A DNA stretch of 64,000 bases, taken from NCBI GenBank assembly GCA_002189035.1, contig NEEC01000018.1, forward strand, positions 124,001-188,000, read 5' to 3'. Both the position numbers and the translations under genes were made by a program. Under the pieces are notes generated by a model, which was given only the letters and a program-made list of their open reading frames with translations, did not search any database and was not told where the DNA came from. Positions 10,343 to 22,083 of the stretch are shown here, piece after piece; position 1 is the stretch's first letter, and each line of letters starts with the position of its first letter. This stretch comes from Utricularia gibba. Lineage: Eukaryota; Streptophyta; Magnoliopsida; Lamiales; Lentibulariaceae.

Positions 10343-12977
10343 TAGAGTTTGGCCGGTTCATAACCGAACCGTGGTTTGAACCGGAACCATTGGTTTAGTT
10401 CCAGTTCCAAACCGGAACCAATATACCTCATGGGTTCCGGTTTCAACCTGGAACCGAAGAGTGGTTCCGATTTGGTTTGAATAATTAAAGAACCGGAACC
10501 GTCGGTTCAATATTTAATTATTATTTTTAAAAAAATAAAATTTTCAATGTGACATATGAAATACAAGAACAGTTTAATTTAATGTGTATTTACTTAAATC
10601 ATGATTTACCATACTTTGAGATGCACAAGTTGATGATCATATTTATTTATTATTGGAAGTTTTACACAAATTAATAAAAGTAAGGAATGATAATTGGTAG
10701 GCAACGGCTATATAGCCATTGCCTCTTTTTTAAAATAAAAATTAATTAAGTTTTTTTATAATTATATTAGTTTTTTATTCTATAAATACTAACCTTGTTT
10801 TTGTTTATTTTCATCTACTTTTTCTCTCTCATTTTCATCTCAAATCAAAGTATGAGTTCTTTTGGTCATGAATATTTTCAAAGCTCTCAAAATTCTACAA
10901 TTCTTCCTCAATTGGACATAGAAGTTGAAAATAATGTCAACATCCATGAAGACATTATGGAGGCTATAGCAAATGATATGGATCCAATGGAGGAATCAAA
11001 TTTAGCACCATCTTCAAAGAAGCGTAAGAAATCTCCTGCTCTTTTTTGGTCTAATTTTGTCTTAGAGGGTGAAAAATCAATCAAATGCAAGTGGTAAAAT
11101 TTATAAACTTGGTAGTGGAGGCTCGGGTTCTTTTATGAAACATCTTAAAACAAAGCATACTAATGTTCTTAATACTCCTTCTTCTTCTAGACAAACTTAA
11201 CTTTGTTTTGAAAGTGGAAATCATCCTAGTATTTTTAAATTTGAGTTAGAAAAATTCAAAACAATGATTGTTTGTTTAATAATTATGAAAGAGTGGGCTT
11301 TTAGTATTGTTGAATGTGATTATGTTCAAGAAGTGCTTCAACAACTAAAAAAGCAATATATATTGCTTTAAATGAATTTAAGTCTATGAGGTTGAAACTT
11401 ATTTCTTTATTTTTAACTATGGAATGCATGTTTTTCTTGACTTGTGATGGTTAGAAAGGAATAAATGGTGATCATTATATTATTCTTACTTGTTCTTGGA
11501 TAGATAGTAAATGGATTATGCATAAACGAATTTTAGCTTTTAAACCTTGGGAATTACCACATAATGCTTCTGCTATTGCTAAATTTATTGCGGGTGTTTG
11601 CAAAGATTATAATATTTTTGAACGAATTATTTCGATTTCTTTAGATAATGCTAGTGCAAATACTAATGCTATTGAAATTTTAAAAGTTGATATGAATACT
11701 CTTTTAAATGATGTATTTTTTCATACAAGATGTGTTTGTCATATTTTAAATTTATGTGTTCAAAGTAAATTAAAAAGTTGTGAATCAATTTTTATTTTGA
11801 TGAGAAATGTTGTGACTACTTTAAAGTCTAATGGTGTTAAAAAAACAATTTAAGCTTCTTTGTAGTACTTAAGGCATTTCTTACAAAAAATTAAAATTAG
11901 ATTATCCCACTAGATGGAATTCGACTTATACTTTGTTGGAAACTATTATTCCTTTTGAGAAACCTTTAATTGATTTTCTTGAAATGATGCAAATTTCTTC
12001 TCAAGAATTGCTTATAAAAAATTTCATTACTTTGAAATGCCTTACAAAATTCTTAGAAACATTTCATTATTGCACAAATCTGTTAAGTGATACTTATTAT
12101 CCAACTTCACATCTAGTAGTTCAATGTATTAATCAAATTGTATTTGTGTTTTCAAAATTTTCAAGCAATTCTTATTGTAGGGAAATGATTGCGTACAAAA
12201 TTTTTGAAATATTTTCAACAAATTCCATATTTATTTCTTGTGGCAACAATTTTTGATCCTAGAATTAAAGTAAAAGGTCTTGATGTTATGTTAAAATCTA
12301 TTTCTAAGCATATGAATACTCATAATAGTGCATCTAATATTGATTCAAATGCTTTATATTTTTTGATGTGGATCATATGAATTCTTCAACTATTGAAATT
12401 ATTTCTTCTATGTATGCATTATATGAGCAAAAATATGCTCTTATTAATTCAAATATTCCTACTTCTTTTACTTCTACATCTAATTCGAATTCTATGTCTC
12501 TTTCGGCATTTACTTTTTCAATGATGAATGAACAAGAACATGTAGGCCATATTTCTTCTTCCTCCACGTGTAATGATTTTGCTTTTTATACTAAGGCACC
12601 TACGATAATTTCAATAGATGATCATTTTAATGTTTTGAAATGTGGACGATGAGATGGAACAAGGAAATGAAGAATGAATGTTTTTATTATTTTATAATAT
12701 TAGTTTTTTTATTGTAATACATTTATTATTATTTGTAAGTTAAATTTTATCTCAATTAAAAAAGAATCATATTTTATGGTTCTAACCGGAATCGAAACCG
12801 GAAACCATAACCACAATTCTAACGGTTCTGGTTCCGGTTCGGTTCTCAAAATTCTAATGGTTTCGGAACCAGAATTAGAACCAGAAAGAAAAAGAAACGG
12901 AGAACCGGAATCGATCGGTTCTGGTTCAGCAATAGAATCGAACCGGAACAGACAATTCCAGAACCGGCCGAACTCTA
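10343..12977 (+). mobile_element. hAT transposon, 2635 bp, complete ends, broken transposase
   Basis: Terminal inverted repeats TAGAGTTTGGCCGGTTC (left) and TAGAGTTCGGCCGGTTC (right, read inward) differ at one position, and the element is flanked by the exact 8-bp duplication ATAACAAT. Both subterminal zones (10343-10505 and 12776-12977) are packed with AACCGGAACC/GGTTCCGGTT motifs in both orientations, the likely transposase-binding sites. The core is AT-rich and encodes a decayed transposase on the plus strand. The element sits inside copia element 1 between integrase and RT. The ends look able to be mobilised by a related active transposase; this copy's own gene is not functional. Confidence 0.93.
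10852..12650 (+). pseudogene. hAT transposase with BED zinc finger, multiply broken
   Basis: Begins with MSSFGHEYFQSSQN at 10852. A BED-type zinc finger follows: a basic block KKRKKSPALFW, then a CKW Cys pair whose second Cys is lost by a small deletion at about 11096, then GSFMKHLKTKHT. Later frames give the hAT catalytic landmarks: CDGWKG-like (about 11440-11465), SWIDSKWIMHKRILAF (11498-11545), SLDNASANTNAI (11638-11673) with the conserved Asp, HTRCVCHILNLCVQ (11722-11763), then PYLFLVATIFDPRIK (12217-12267). Stops at about 11095, 11190, 11370, 11850 and 12255 plus frame changes end its function. The C-terminal hATC dimerisation region is only hinted at before 12650. Confidence 0.85.
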
Positions 12978-13070
12978 ATAACAATGTGTCCATCATCAGG
13001 GTAAAGTAGCAAATTCATCAAACGTCACATCATTACTGGTGATTAAAGATTGTGTATCATGTGCATAAAC

Positions 13071-13583
13071 TCAATAACTCTTTATGACTAAATTATAACC
13101 AACAAAGATACCTATTTGAACCTTTTTATCCAACTTTTGGTTCACTTCCCTTTGGGCGCATGCATGACAAAGTGATCCAAATACTTTCAGATCTCCAACT
13201 TTTGCAGATTTTCCTATCCAAAGTTCATAAGATGACCTATTATTAATAACTCTAGATGAAAGCATATTCAACAAATACATAGTTGTACATGTGGCTTCTA
13301 TCTAAAAACAAAGAAATAGTTTTTTTTTTTTTTGAATAGGAGACATCGAGTTATTTTTAGAATGGTATGATTTTTTTCCCTCACTCACTCTATTTTGTTT
13401 AGGCATATACAGAGCAGTAAACTCATGTAGAATGCCTTCATTATGTTGCAGTTCTATGAAATCTTTAGAGGTATACTCACCTACATTATTAGATTGAAGC
13501 ACTTTGATTGTATCCAATAGTATTTTTTCCACCATTACTTTAAAGAGTTTAAATTTGATGGGTGTTTTGGACTTGGATTTCAA
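13071..13583 (-). pseudogene. Copia integrase core, fragments
   Basis: Two minus-strand frames. The first (13583-13302) reads VMVEKILLDTIKVLQSNNVGEYTSKDF, which matches the family pattern of a K-x-LRSDNGGEY-like motif, then HNEGILHEFTALYMPKQN (usually TPxxNG). The second (13280-13071) reads the family segment around YELWIGKSAKVGDLKVFGS, followed by VGYN. A poly-A/T run at 13318-13335 lies in the break between them. Part of copia element 1. Confidence 0.8.
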
Positions 13584-13872
13584 AAAAATATTCAGCTGTA
13601 TTTTGAAAAATCATCAATAAAAGTTAATATGTACTTATTGCCATTCAATGAGGGTTCTATGAATGGCTACATAGATCAGTATGAACCAACTCAAGTTTTG
13701 CAATGCTGATAGTATCATTTTTTGGATATGGCTTGTGCACTACTATTCCTTTTTGGCACATATCACAGCAAATTTCAGTAAATTTGATATAATTTAATTC
13801 ACTGATAGTTCCATTTTGTTATAGGATCTTCATATTGTTTAACCTATAGTGTCCTAGATAATTGTACCACAT

Positions 13873-13881
13873 CCAAGAGTC
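13873..13881. repeat. MULE target-site duplication, left copy
   Basis: CCAAGAGTC, repeated exactly at 15810-15818. Nine base pairs is the usual Mutator-like length. Confidence 0.88.
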
Positions 13882-15809
13882 GAGAAAATGAGTAAAATAC
13901 ATATTTTATAAAAAGTTATTGGCAAAATACCCATGTTGTCATAATTTTTGCAAAATACATGTTTTATATATACATGTTTTCAAAATACATATTTTTTACT
14001 GACTTCTACAAACGGCAAATGACTGTTGTACAATTTATGGCAGACTTGATAAGATTGGAAGAAAGCATATTAGAAAATTAGTAAAATCTACATTTTAGAA
14101 AAAATTATTTATAAAATATCTAAGGAAGGAAGTATTTAAAACAAATTTTAAAAAGTCATTAGCATAATCGCTGCTACATAAGTGATTGTATTTAAAATGA
14201 ATTGTAAATTTATGATTAATGTTATAACAAAAATACATTCACATTTAATATAAATAATTGATATACATGTTTTTAATTAGTATAATTTATATTTTCTATA
14301 TAAAATATTAAAATATAATGCATTAAATTTTATTTGTTTTTTTTGTTAAAAAAATATGAAAATACAACACAAAGTTGTATTTTTTTTTGAAATAGAGTAA
14401 TGAAGAAAATTGATTAATAATTACAAAATTGCTATTTTACAAATATTTTTCAAATGTGCGCTATTCAATAATTTTTCCACCAACCGGGCCAAGGGAGAGA
14501 GATTTATAATTTCCTGCTTTTGCTTGTTCAGCTGTAGGAATTAGGCTTGTCAAAAAACATGTATTTTGCTAATATTGTATTTAATTGAGGCATTTTATCA
14601 ATTGATAAACGAAAAATCTATACATGTCGTGAATATACAAATTTTTCTATCAAATAAATTTTTTTATCCTAATAGACATTCAAGCATAATACAATTATGA
14701 GCATAGTGATTAGAATCGAACATGAAGAGCAGATCCTTGTCATGTGATTATCAATGCATGCAATCAGTGTCATATTGATAGAATTAGTCTGAATTAAGAT
14801 TAAGGTAGATTTACGATAAAATACAATAAAGAAAAACAACAAACTTTTGAACTCGATTTTACCTAAGACGAGATGGGTAGTGCCTTGAGACTCCTAAGGT
14901 TAACATGCAAATTGTTACAACTATTCCTCCTTAACAATAGATCATTCACATAACAAGTAAAGGCCTAAGTCTACCCAAACCTTTGTTTTTCCTAATTTTT
15001 TAGCTACCTCTATATAGGGTTATTTTAATGAGCTTCACTACCTCCCCCTCCTAAATCTATATTGGTTTCTAAAGAAATAATGTGACACTTGGTTGATTTA
15101 ATTTAGTGAACAATAAACTTGTTAACCTCCACTTACCCCCAGGCACCACTAGGTGCTTTAGCTACTCAATATATGAGAAAACAAAGCGTTTTCATAACAT
15201 ATACTGATCAACATTTTGTTCTCAAAGTTAAACAAACATAACAGAAACAAAAAGATTAAATTGTTCACATAGTAAAGCTAAAACTTTCTCAACTAGGAAT
15301 AGTGTGCTCCTAGAGCAAAAGAAATCTTCAAAAGTAAGCTGGTTTTTCTCGATCATTGTCCTTGTTCTTCTGGGTGTTCTTGCGATGGGGAGATATTTTT
15401 TCAAAAGTGTGTGTCCCCCGTTCAATGGTCCTCTCCCTCTTTTCTCTTCCATCGTTTCCAAAGTTCCCAATTTTTCCTTTTTTAGGATTTGGTTATAATT
15501 ACTTTAGCTTTTTGTTCATATCCTCTACAACTTTATAGTGCTCTTTTCGATTCCTAGGGAATCAAGTTTGCTAACAATTGTTGCATTGCTCCAAGAAACA
15601 ATTAAAAATGAGATTAGGACTAAATCTATAATTTAGTCCCAACTAGGAATAAAATACACCACAGTAGTATTAGTCACAAAACATAGAAATTCGTACTAGA
15701 ACTTGAGTTTTATGGCAAAATATTAGATATTTTCCTACTAATAAACACTCAAAAATATGTGTTATCACCAATTCATATTTTATATATATGCATTTTGCCA
15801 ACGGAGCCG
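13882..15809. mobile_element. Nonautonomous MULE-like element M4, holding solo LTR copy C
   Basis: Flanked by the exact 9-bp duplication CCAAGAGTC. Without the solo LTR (14603-15767 plus its 5-bp duplication) it is about 758 bp. Its right end, read inward, is CGGCTCCGTTGGCAAAATGC, which matches the terminus of element M1 (GGCTCCGTCGACATTTTACC). Its left end and the right inner arm carry repeated AAAATACATGTTTT and GGCAAAATAC motifs in opposite orientation. No transposase is encoded. It lies within the pre-integrase domain of copia element 1; copia reading resumes exactly across the duplication. Confidence 0.85.
14603..15767 (-). mobile_element. Solo LTR, family X, copy C (1165 bp)
   Basis: Inverted relative to copy A. 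It begins TGATAAACG and ends TGTGTTATCA on the plus strand, with flanking 5-mers TCAAT (14598-14602) and CCAAT (15768-15772), a duplication with one later mutation. Its length is within 3 bp of copy A. The conserved palindrome (GGACTAAAT...ATTTAGTCC) is at about 15618-15638. It lies within MULE M4, so it is the youngest layer that can be ordered here. Confidence 0.82.
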
Positions 15810-16156
15810 CCAAGAGTCTTCTGAGATAGAATAAGTCAGAATAAGTGGATTAGGGGAGCCCAATTTGTATAGATTATTATGTAAGTACATGGCTAGTACA
15901 GATTGAAGTTGTCTCCACTCAAAATTGCAGAATGAATCATTGACATTGAAGTTGGCCCATACTAAGGAGATTTTGCATAATTTCAAGGGCATAGCACACA
16001 TTTTCGATCACAATAAAACATGTTTGAGTAAGCAATTCAATAGTTCCTTTGCCTAGAATCTTAGTAGCATGTTTGGTTGATCCACATAGATTATTGTTAA
16101 CAACTCAAAGAAATATTTCAGATCTATGCACATGGCAAGTGGCTCCACCATCCACA

Positions 16157-17490
16157 TATATTGATAAACGGAAATTTTCCTAATATCGTTGAAAATAAAA
16201 ATAGAAAATCTGTATAAAATAAATTTATAATCCTTAATCTACACAAAATACAAATTTGGAAAACTTGTATAGTGGATATCGGGGTCGATCACGAAGAGGT
16301 TATGTTTGCTAAGTGTTTTAGTAAATGCATAATTCGGGATAAAAGGAAATCTTAGAATAATACAAGGGCACCTTAAGGATCTGTAGATGGTGTTATGCTA
16401 AGGTTCCTAACTCAATTTACCATCTTTCTACACTCACAACTTCAAATAACCTAATTCTACCTAGGTCATTCATCATATTTTTGGCTAAGCTAGTCCCCAA
16501 TATCATGATCAACCTTGCAATTAGGTCTACCCGCATGCAAAGCATATAGAACTAGGTCTGTCTGGTTCTATTTGTTCTACCCTGGACTAATACCGACTGC
16601 TCCCGTCTTGGTTTGTTGGTCTAACTCTAAACCAAGCATCTAAGTTGTGAAACTATTTGTTTCCTTCCTTAGGTCTACCCATGGTTTGTTAGAAACAAGA
16701 GTTAAGGAATACACATAAATTTCATCATCAACCCTAAGCACACACCACACCACTTCACCTTAAGGCATCCTTAAGACTCAAGCCACTCATGCTTGGGAAA
16801 TAAAACACGATTTCATTCATGTAAGTTGGCCAAAATGACAGAAACATTGTAAACAAGTCAAATGCAGAAACTTGAAATGTTCAGAAAACGGAAAGTAGAT
16901 AAAGATTGTTCTTCCGCCCGTTAGCTACTGTGCACCGCTCGGAACAGTAGCGCTGGACTGAGCTCCGGTGGTGCTCTTGACGACAAAGGCCTTCTTTCCC
17001 CTTCTGGTTGGTGTTTTTCGCATTGGGGAAGAAGCCTTCTTGCATGCGTTCTGCACTCCCCGCTTGGCTTGTTCTTCCCGCTCTCCTCTCTTTCGAAATA
17101 ATTTTTTCTTTTCTCCTTCACTCCATCGCACTGTTCTTGACTGCCAATACTGTACCTGACTGCCAGCACTATTCCCCGCCTGAAGTTGCAGACTGCAGAT
17201 GGCGGTAGAACAGTGCTCTTTGTCCTTCTCTGCATTTTGCACCCTTTTTCACTTGTTCCACATGTTTGCAAGTCTGATTTTCTGCTGATTTCCCTACTGA
17301 ACTTACTAAAATATTAGTAACAAAAGTTGTGGACTAAATCAAAGTATTTAATCCACATTTTAACATAATCACATAAGATTAACATAAACACCACTTAAAC
17401 ATGAAAAATCACATTTATCTATCCTAAACCATAATAAAATATAACCATTTTGTTTTATGAAATTCAGGAAAAATGTGTGTCATCATATAT
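16157..17490 (-). mobile_element. Solo LTR, family Y, copy D (16162-17485, 1324 bp)
   Basis: On the plus strand it starts TGATAAACGGAAATTTTCC and ends GGAAAAATGTGTGTCATCA, flanked by the exact 5-bp duplication TATAT (16157-16161 and 17486-17490). It is homologous to the 3' LTR of the Athila-like element at 46753-48174. It splits the protease region of copia element 1: the DGGATCHV-coding bases lie just left of 16157. Its stem-loop (GTGGACTAAATC and partner) is at 17329-17356. The GC-richer part at 16910-17240 holds ORFs on both strands, but these are also present as LTR sequence in the other copies and are not genes. Confidence 0.88.
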
Positions 17491-18349
17491 CTTTTTTTAG
17501 GGAAGTCTTCTCCGGACATAAGTACAAACTCAGCATCATACAATCCAATAAGGATACCTCTTTTTAACCTTTTTGGTACCTCATTCTTATTTGGTGACTT
17601 AGTGAGACATACTTTGTCAACATGACCTTTTTGTCTTCATTTTCGTCATGATGATATCAACATAACTCAAACTTACGGAATGGCTTCTTGTAGTGAATGC
17701 ACAGAGGTGCATTTTTCCTCCAATAGTTTTCAGGTATGATTATATTGTTGAGTTTCTCGTAGACATCACATGTCAGAAAAGCAGCAGAATTTAAAAAATT
17801 TTCGAGAAACCCCCAACTTAGATCTTGGAATACAGTATACATCAGATAAAGGGATGCTGAAAATACCTTTCAGAGGACTCCGTTGTTCGCCAATCGCCAA
17901 TAGTAGACGGCCTCTATGGTATCCACACGTGAAGCACTCCGTGAAAATGAGAGCTTATCCGTATTTGTGATATCCTCATTTCACAAATACTCTACCCAAG
18001 GAGTTTTTTAACTTGAGCATAAGTGCTTGAAGAATCTTACATTATGATCTCATCATAATTTCTATAGCACATAGATCAAGTAGAGGATTTTATCAATGAC
18101 ATAAATTTGATTATAATTCAAAGTAAATATCAAAAGATAAGATTTGTCAATGAGTTGATTGTCTGTAGAACACATACACTAACATATATCTATCACAATA
18201 AGTGAAGTTTCTTGCTATCAATGCTATTGGCTTACTTGTGGATTCTTTTCATGTATTCTCCAATGCATCAATTTCTTTTGTAAACAACATAGATTCAACT
18301 TGAGGATTTGAACCTTTTTTTCAAGAAGTTCAATCCGCTTTTTCAGAGG

Positions 18350-19640
18350 AAATTATACACATTTTCTTAGTATTTTATAATACAAAATTATCATGTTTTG
18401 TTATGATTTAGGTTATGTTTATATAGTCTTTCATATTTTGCGTGTTATTTAGGTTAATTTCATGATTATGTGAAAAAGTGGAGTAAATCCTTTTATTTAA
18501 TCTTGTATTACTGATATTTAAGTGAGTCTAGGAAGAGATTTAGCAACAAATTGGACAAAAAAATATGGATCAAGGGAAGCACAATATATGAAGGGGGACA
18601 AAAAGCACTATCATGCTGCCCATAATCTGTAGATTCAGACCAAGAATATTATGTGGTGTCAGCAATAGAAGAGGAGAGAGGAAGATATTTTCAAGGGAAG
18701 AGAATCGCAAAAAGGAGGTTGAACACACAACGAACAACAACATCAATAACAATGAAAAAAAGGGAAGGAGGGAAGAAGAAGATAATATTTCAAGAAGAAA
18801 CACCTCTACTATGAAGAATAGGCATGAAAGTCTAGTTCAACACTACTGTTCCGAATAATGAATATTAACAAATGGAAAATAGAACTTATTTTAATTTATT
18901 TTTAGTTTGTTAAATATTTCATTTTTATGACTATTTATCTCACAATTTTTATAATATTTTCTTCAATTTATCTTAATGAGATCATGCTTGACCTATCACA
19001 TATGGGTGGTTAAATTTAGAAATGCCTTAAGATGTGTGAAGGTGATGAGGTTTAGGATTTTTTAGATAATCTACACATATGCACATTAGTAGTTTGTTTC
19101 TAACATTGCTTCGTAAAGCTAAGAGGGAGGCAAATAATATTACAACTCAAATGCTGGATTTGGGGGTAGACTAAGAAATCAAGATAAGAATAGTTGATAG
19201 TAATATTAAGTAGAACCAATAAAACCGTATAAACCTAATTCTAAATATTTTATATGTAGGTAGATCTAGGTGTGAAATGGGTAAGGATATTGTGGACTAT
19301 TTTAGTAGAAAATATGAAAACAATGTAAATATACTTAGGTTGTTTAGAATGTGCGTATAGATAAATTATAGATTAAATTAGGAACTTGATTACTACATCA
19401 CCTAAACTACCTTAAAACATCTTAGTGTTATTTTGCATACAAAACTAACATTTGCTATTTTCTGCGTTATGATATGATTTTAATTACTAAACTTGCATAT
19501 CATTTTTAGTTTGATCTTGGACTGAGGCAAAGCTTATTCTGAATTTTACATTTTGAAAAATGCATTACAAGCACATGCTCCTTGTGATCGACTATGAATT
19601 CTATTACGTAATTTGTATTAAATTTGTATTTTATGAAGAT
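18350..19640 (+). mobile_element. LTR copy E, family Y, diverged and 3'-truncated
   Basis: Direct orientation relative to the 46753 LTR. It starts near 18350 (the TG is lost; AATTATACACATTTTC aligns with the TGATAACACACATTTTTCC start) and can be followed to about 19640, where homology stops before the expected TTATCA end. It contains the same order of marks: GTGGAGTAAATCC palindrome half, the short adenine-rich central block, CTTGTGATCGACTATG near the end. No target duplication was found. The ORFs at 18613 and 18570 are LTR sequence. Confidence 0.65.
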
Positions 19641-20281
19641 TAAGAAGGTCATTTCTTCTTTATGCCTATTAATCTTTCTTGTTTTTTTGAGTTTAGGAGC
19701 ACATAGGTTAGCCTCAAAGCATTTAGGTAGGCTCATCATGGCCTCAATGACTTTAGAATCTAGCAGATCTTCTTTGAGAGCTTAAATACCATAGACAAGT
19801 TCGAAGATTCTATCGGAATATTGCTTGAGTCTCATGATCTTCCATTTTGTTCCATTCAAACTCTTTCATTAAGCTTTTTCTATTATATTTTTTTCATTTT
19901 GTCTCCACCTCCATATAACTCTTACAATTTGTCCCATATCTGTTTAGAAGTACTATAAGTAGCTATTTTTTCAAAAACGTCTTCAAACAAGGCAACATGT
20001 AAAATGGTAACAACAACATATTTTGAGTCAAACTGCTCGAACAAACTTGAGTTCGACATCAATAGGCTCATTGGATAGAATAGGTGCAATGGGTTCTTTG
20101 ATAACCATTGATTACATATGTTTAAGTTTCAGGTAGGGGGTTATCTTAATGACCCATTGAGGATAGTTGCTACTAGAAAATATTGATAGCGTAGGAGTTT
20201 CTTGGGATTCATGACAACTAAAATAGCATCAAAATTGAAGTTTGAACATAAGGATGAGTCAAGGATGTGGTTTTGATACCA

Positions 20282-20570
20282 AGAAGAAATTCATACACCT
20301 TACAACCTTACCCAAATGTAGAAGAACATGTGAAATCAAAGTAATGAAAACATTTTTATTACTGCAAAAAAGAAAAAGTCACTTGTTACATGAGATAAAT
20401 CTTATTAATATCTATAGGTTCACAAAACAAAAGTGACCCAACTCAAATATTCACAGATGACTTCATTTTTTTTTCACCACACAATCAGTGACACATTCTT
20501 CACCATAGACAATTGCATACCTTGCTTCCTTGACTGGTACCTCAAAGTGACTTCAATACTAGTGAGGTTT
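20282..20570 (-). mobile_element. Right (5') LTR of copia element 1
   Basis: Aligns with 8082-8345. On the minus strand it is followed by TTGGTATCAAAACC (primer site, 20270-20283) and then the gag start. Its outer border near 20565-20570 is set only by where similarity to the left copy ends. Confidence 0.6.
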
Positions 20571-22083
20571 CACAAGTCAGAACACTCAAAAAATATTACG
20601 GAGTGTAATCAATTGAAATTGAATTGGGGTGGGGGGATGGAAGAGGGCCACAAATACAACAATCTATAAGGTGTTTGGTTCCCAAAACGCACCTTCACTT
20701 TATTTGATTCATGTTCTACTCTTTATTTTTCATGCTCTGACGCTTTCGGAATTCTCTTTTGAGTTTGGAAAGAGTTTAGATGGACACTAGCACTGTGCAT
20801 GAATCCATTGTTGAATATAATGGATTGTGTTGAGTTTGAATTTGTCTCGGAATCGGTTCTTCTCTTAAACATGGTTGGTGTGTTTAATAACATGATTGGC
20901 CAACACATGGAGCCTAAATGCACAGATTATATCAATTGATAATTTAAAAAGAAAAAGAGACACATTGAATGAGAGAGTTGGGAAGGCGCCTGCCCCATCC
21001 AACATCGCTCCTCCCATAATTGTGTAGTCTTGACAAATCTCTTCCTTGATTCTAGCCCTTCACTTATTATAATTTTAATAAAAATATGATATCACGCAAG
21101 CCTTGCTTTTACTTCAATATGAAGAATAAAAATGATATATATTTTATATATCTTTCTAATTTCTACTCAAGTCACTTTAAGTATTTATATATACTTATCT
21201 TAAATTTTTATTTAATTAAAATAAGTTATATTTTTATTTGAGTATACGATACATTATTGCATCAAAATTGTCTTTTGAACATTTTTATCGGACAATTTTA
21301 ATTGAAATTCCGTGTCTCCACAAAATTATCCAACCAGCGAAAAGCCAATACCTGCGATTCTGTGGTTCACCCCTTGAGCAAAGGCGGCAACATAAAGTGA
21401 TAATGCTTTCGGAGCATATCGTGACTGAGGGTGGGCGTGTGCATCCATCAAAAAAGTTCGTCAGATTCAACTCTCATCATCTTCTTCTCCTTGAGAAAAA
21501 AGAAAACTGTTGTACTGGTAGGTGGTCCTAACCAGTGTCTGTTGCTGCCATCAAGATGGAGTATTTATTTAACCACAACCATTCCTCACAAAGTCCCCTT
21601 CATGAATCTTTTTCCTTTTCATTCACCCGTTCCTGCGCCCACAATGTTTAAAGTCCCCAACTGTTGTAACCTTCTAGTTGCTCAAGACAACGGTAAATTT
21701 AATGAGAGGCCGAAAACACGCTTCCATGAGTAGGTGTGCTCTCTCTTCCTCATTGCATGCTTATAAAAACTTGAGAACAATTAAGCACTAAAACATAGGG
21801 GTACATCAGGTTTAAGTTTTTCTCTTCCTCCTCCTCTCTTGTACAAGGAGATGAGAAGTGAGAACAGGATGATTGCTTATTTCATTCATAAGAAGTTAAA
21901 TGGTGTCATGAACCTCACTCTACACTAGAATCACACACATGAATTCCCCTGCCTGCATGCCTTTATGAGGTTGGTTCCGTGTAAGAACAATTCATTCCTC
22001 TGCTGCCAGTACTTGCCTCCTGTCATTGTCCACAAGCTATTATGAACCGTTGTGTATGATCTTGTTCTATTTAATCCGCCGGC
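20571..22083. other. Intergenic, 3' side of the bHLH gene, no gene seen
   Basis: Mixed AT-rich DNA. ORFs at 20723-20923, 21238-21531 and 21431-21733 have no recognisable domain, and none is bounded by convincing splice sites. The last few hundred bases before 22083 probably include the 3'UTR of the bHLH gene. Confidence 0.55.

Larger units (their letters stand above)
8082..20570 (-). mobile_element. Ty1/copia element 1, degraded host of nested insertions
   Basis: Read on the minus strand from high to low coordinates: LTR (20570-20282), gag (20281-19650, a UBN2-type segment with KEIWDKLxELYGGGDKMKK homology at about 19890-19930), gag remainder (18350-17486), protease region with DGGATCHV (16161-16130), pre-integrase domain (15990-15819 and 13881-13780), integrase core (13583-13302 and 13280-13071), RT (9810-8900) and LTR (8385-8082). 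Stops and frameshifts are frequent. Removing the four nested insertions (10343-12977, 13882-15809, 16162-17485, about 18350-19640) restores a normal gene order. It is the oldest layer of this island. Confidence 0.8.

Noticed and set aside
16921-17271. Overlapping ORFs of 105-116 residues on the minus strand
   Set aside because: They lie inside solo LTR D, and the same sequence occurs in LTR copies F and G with different stops.
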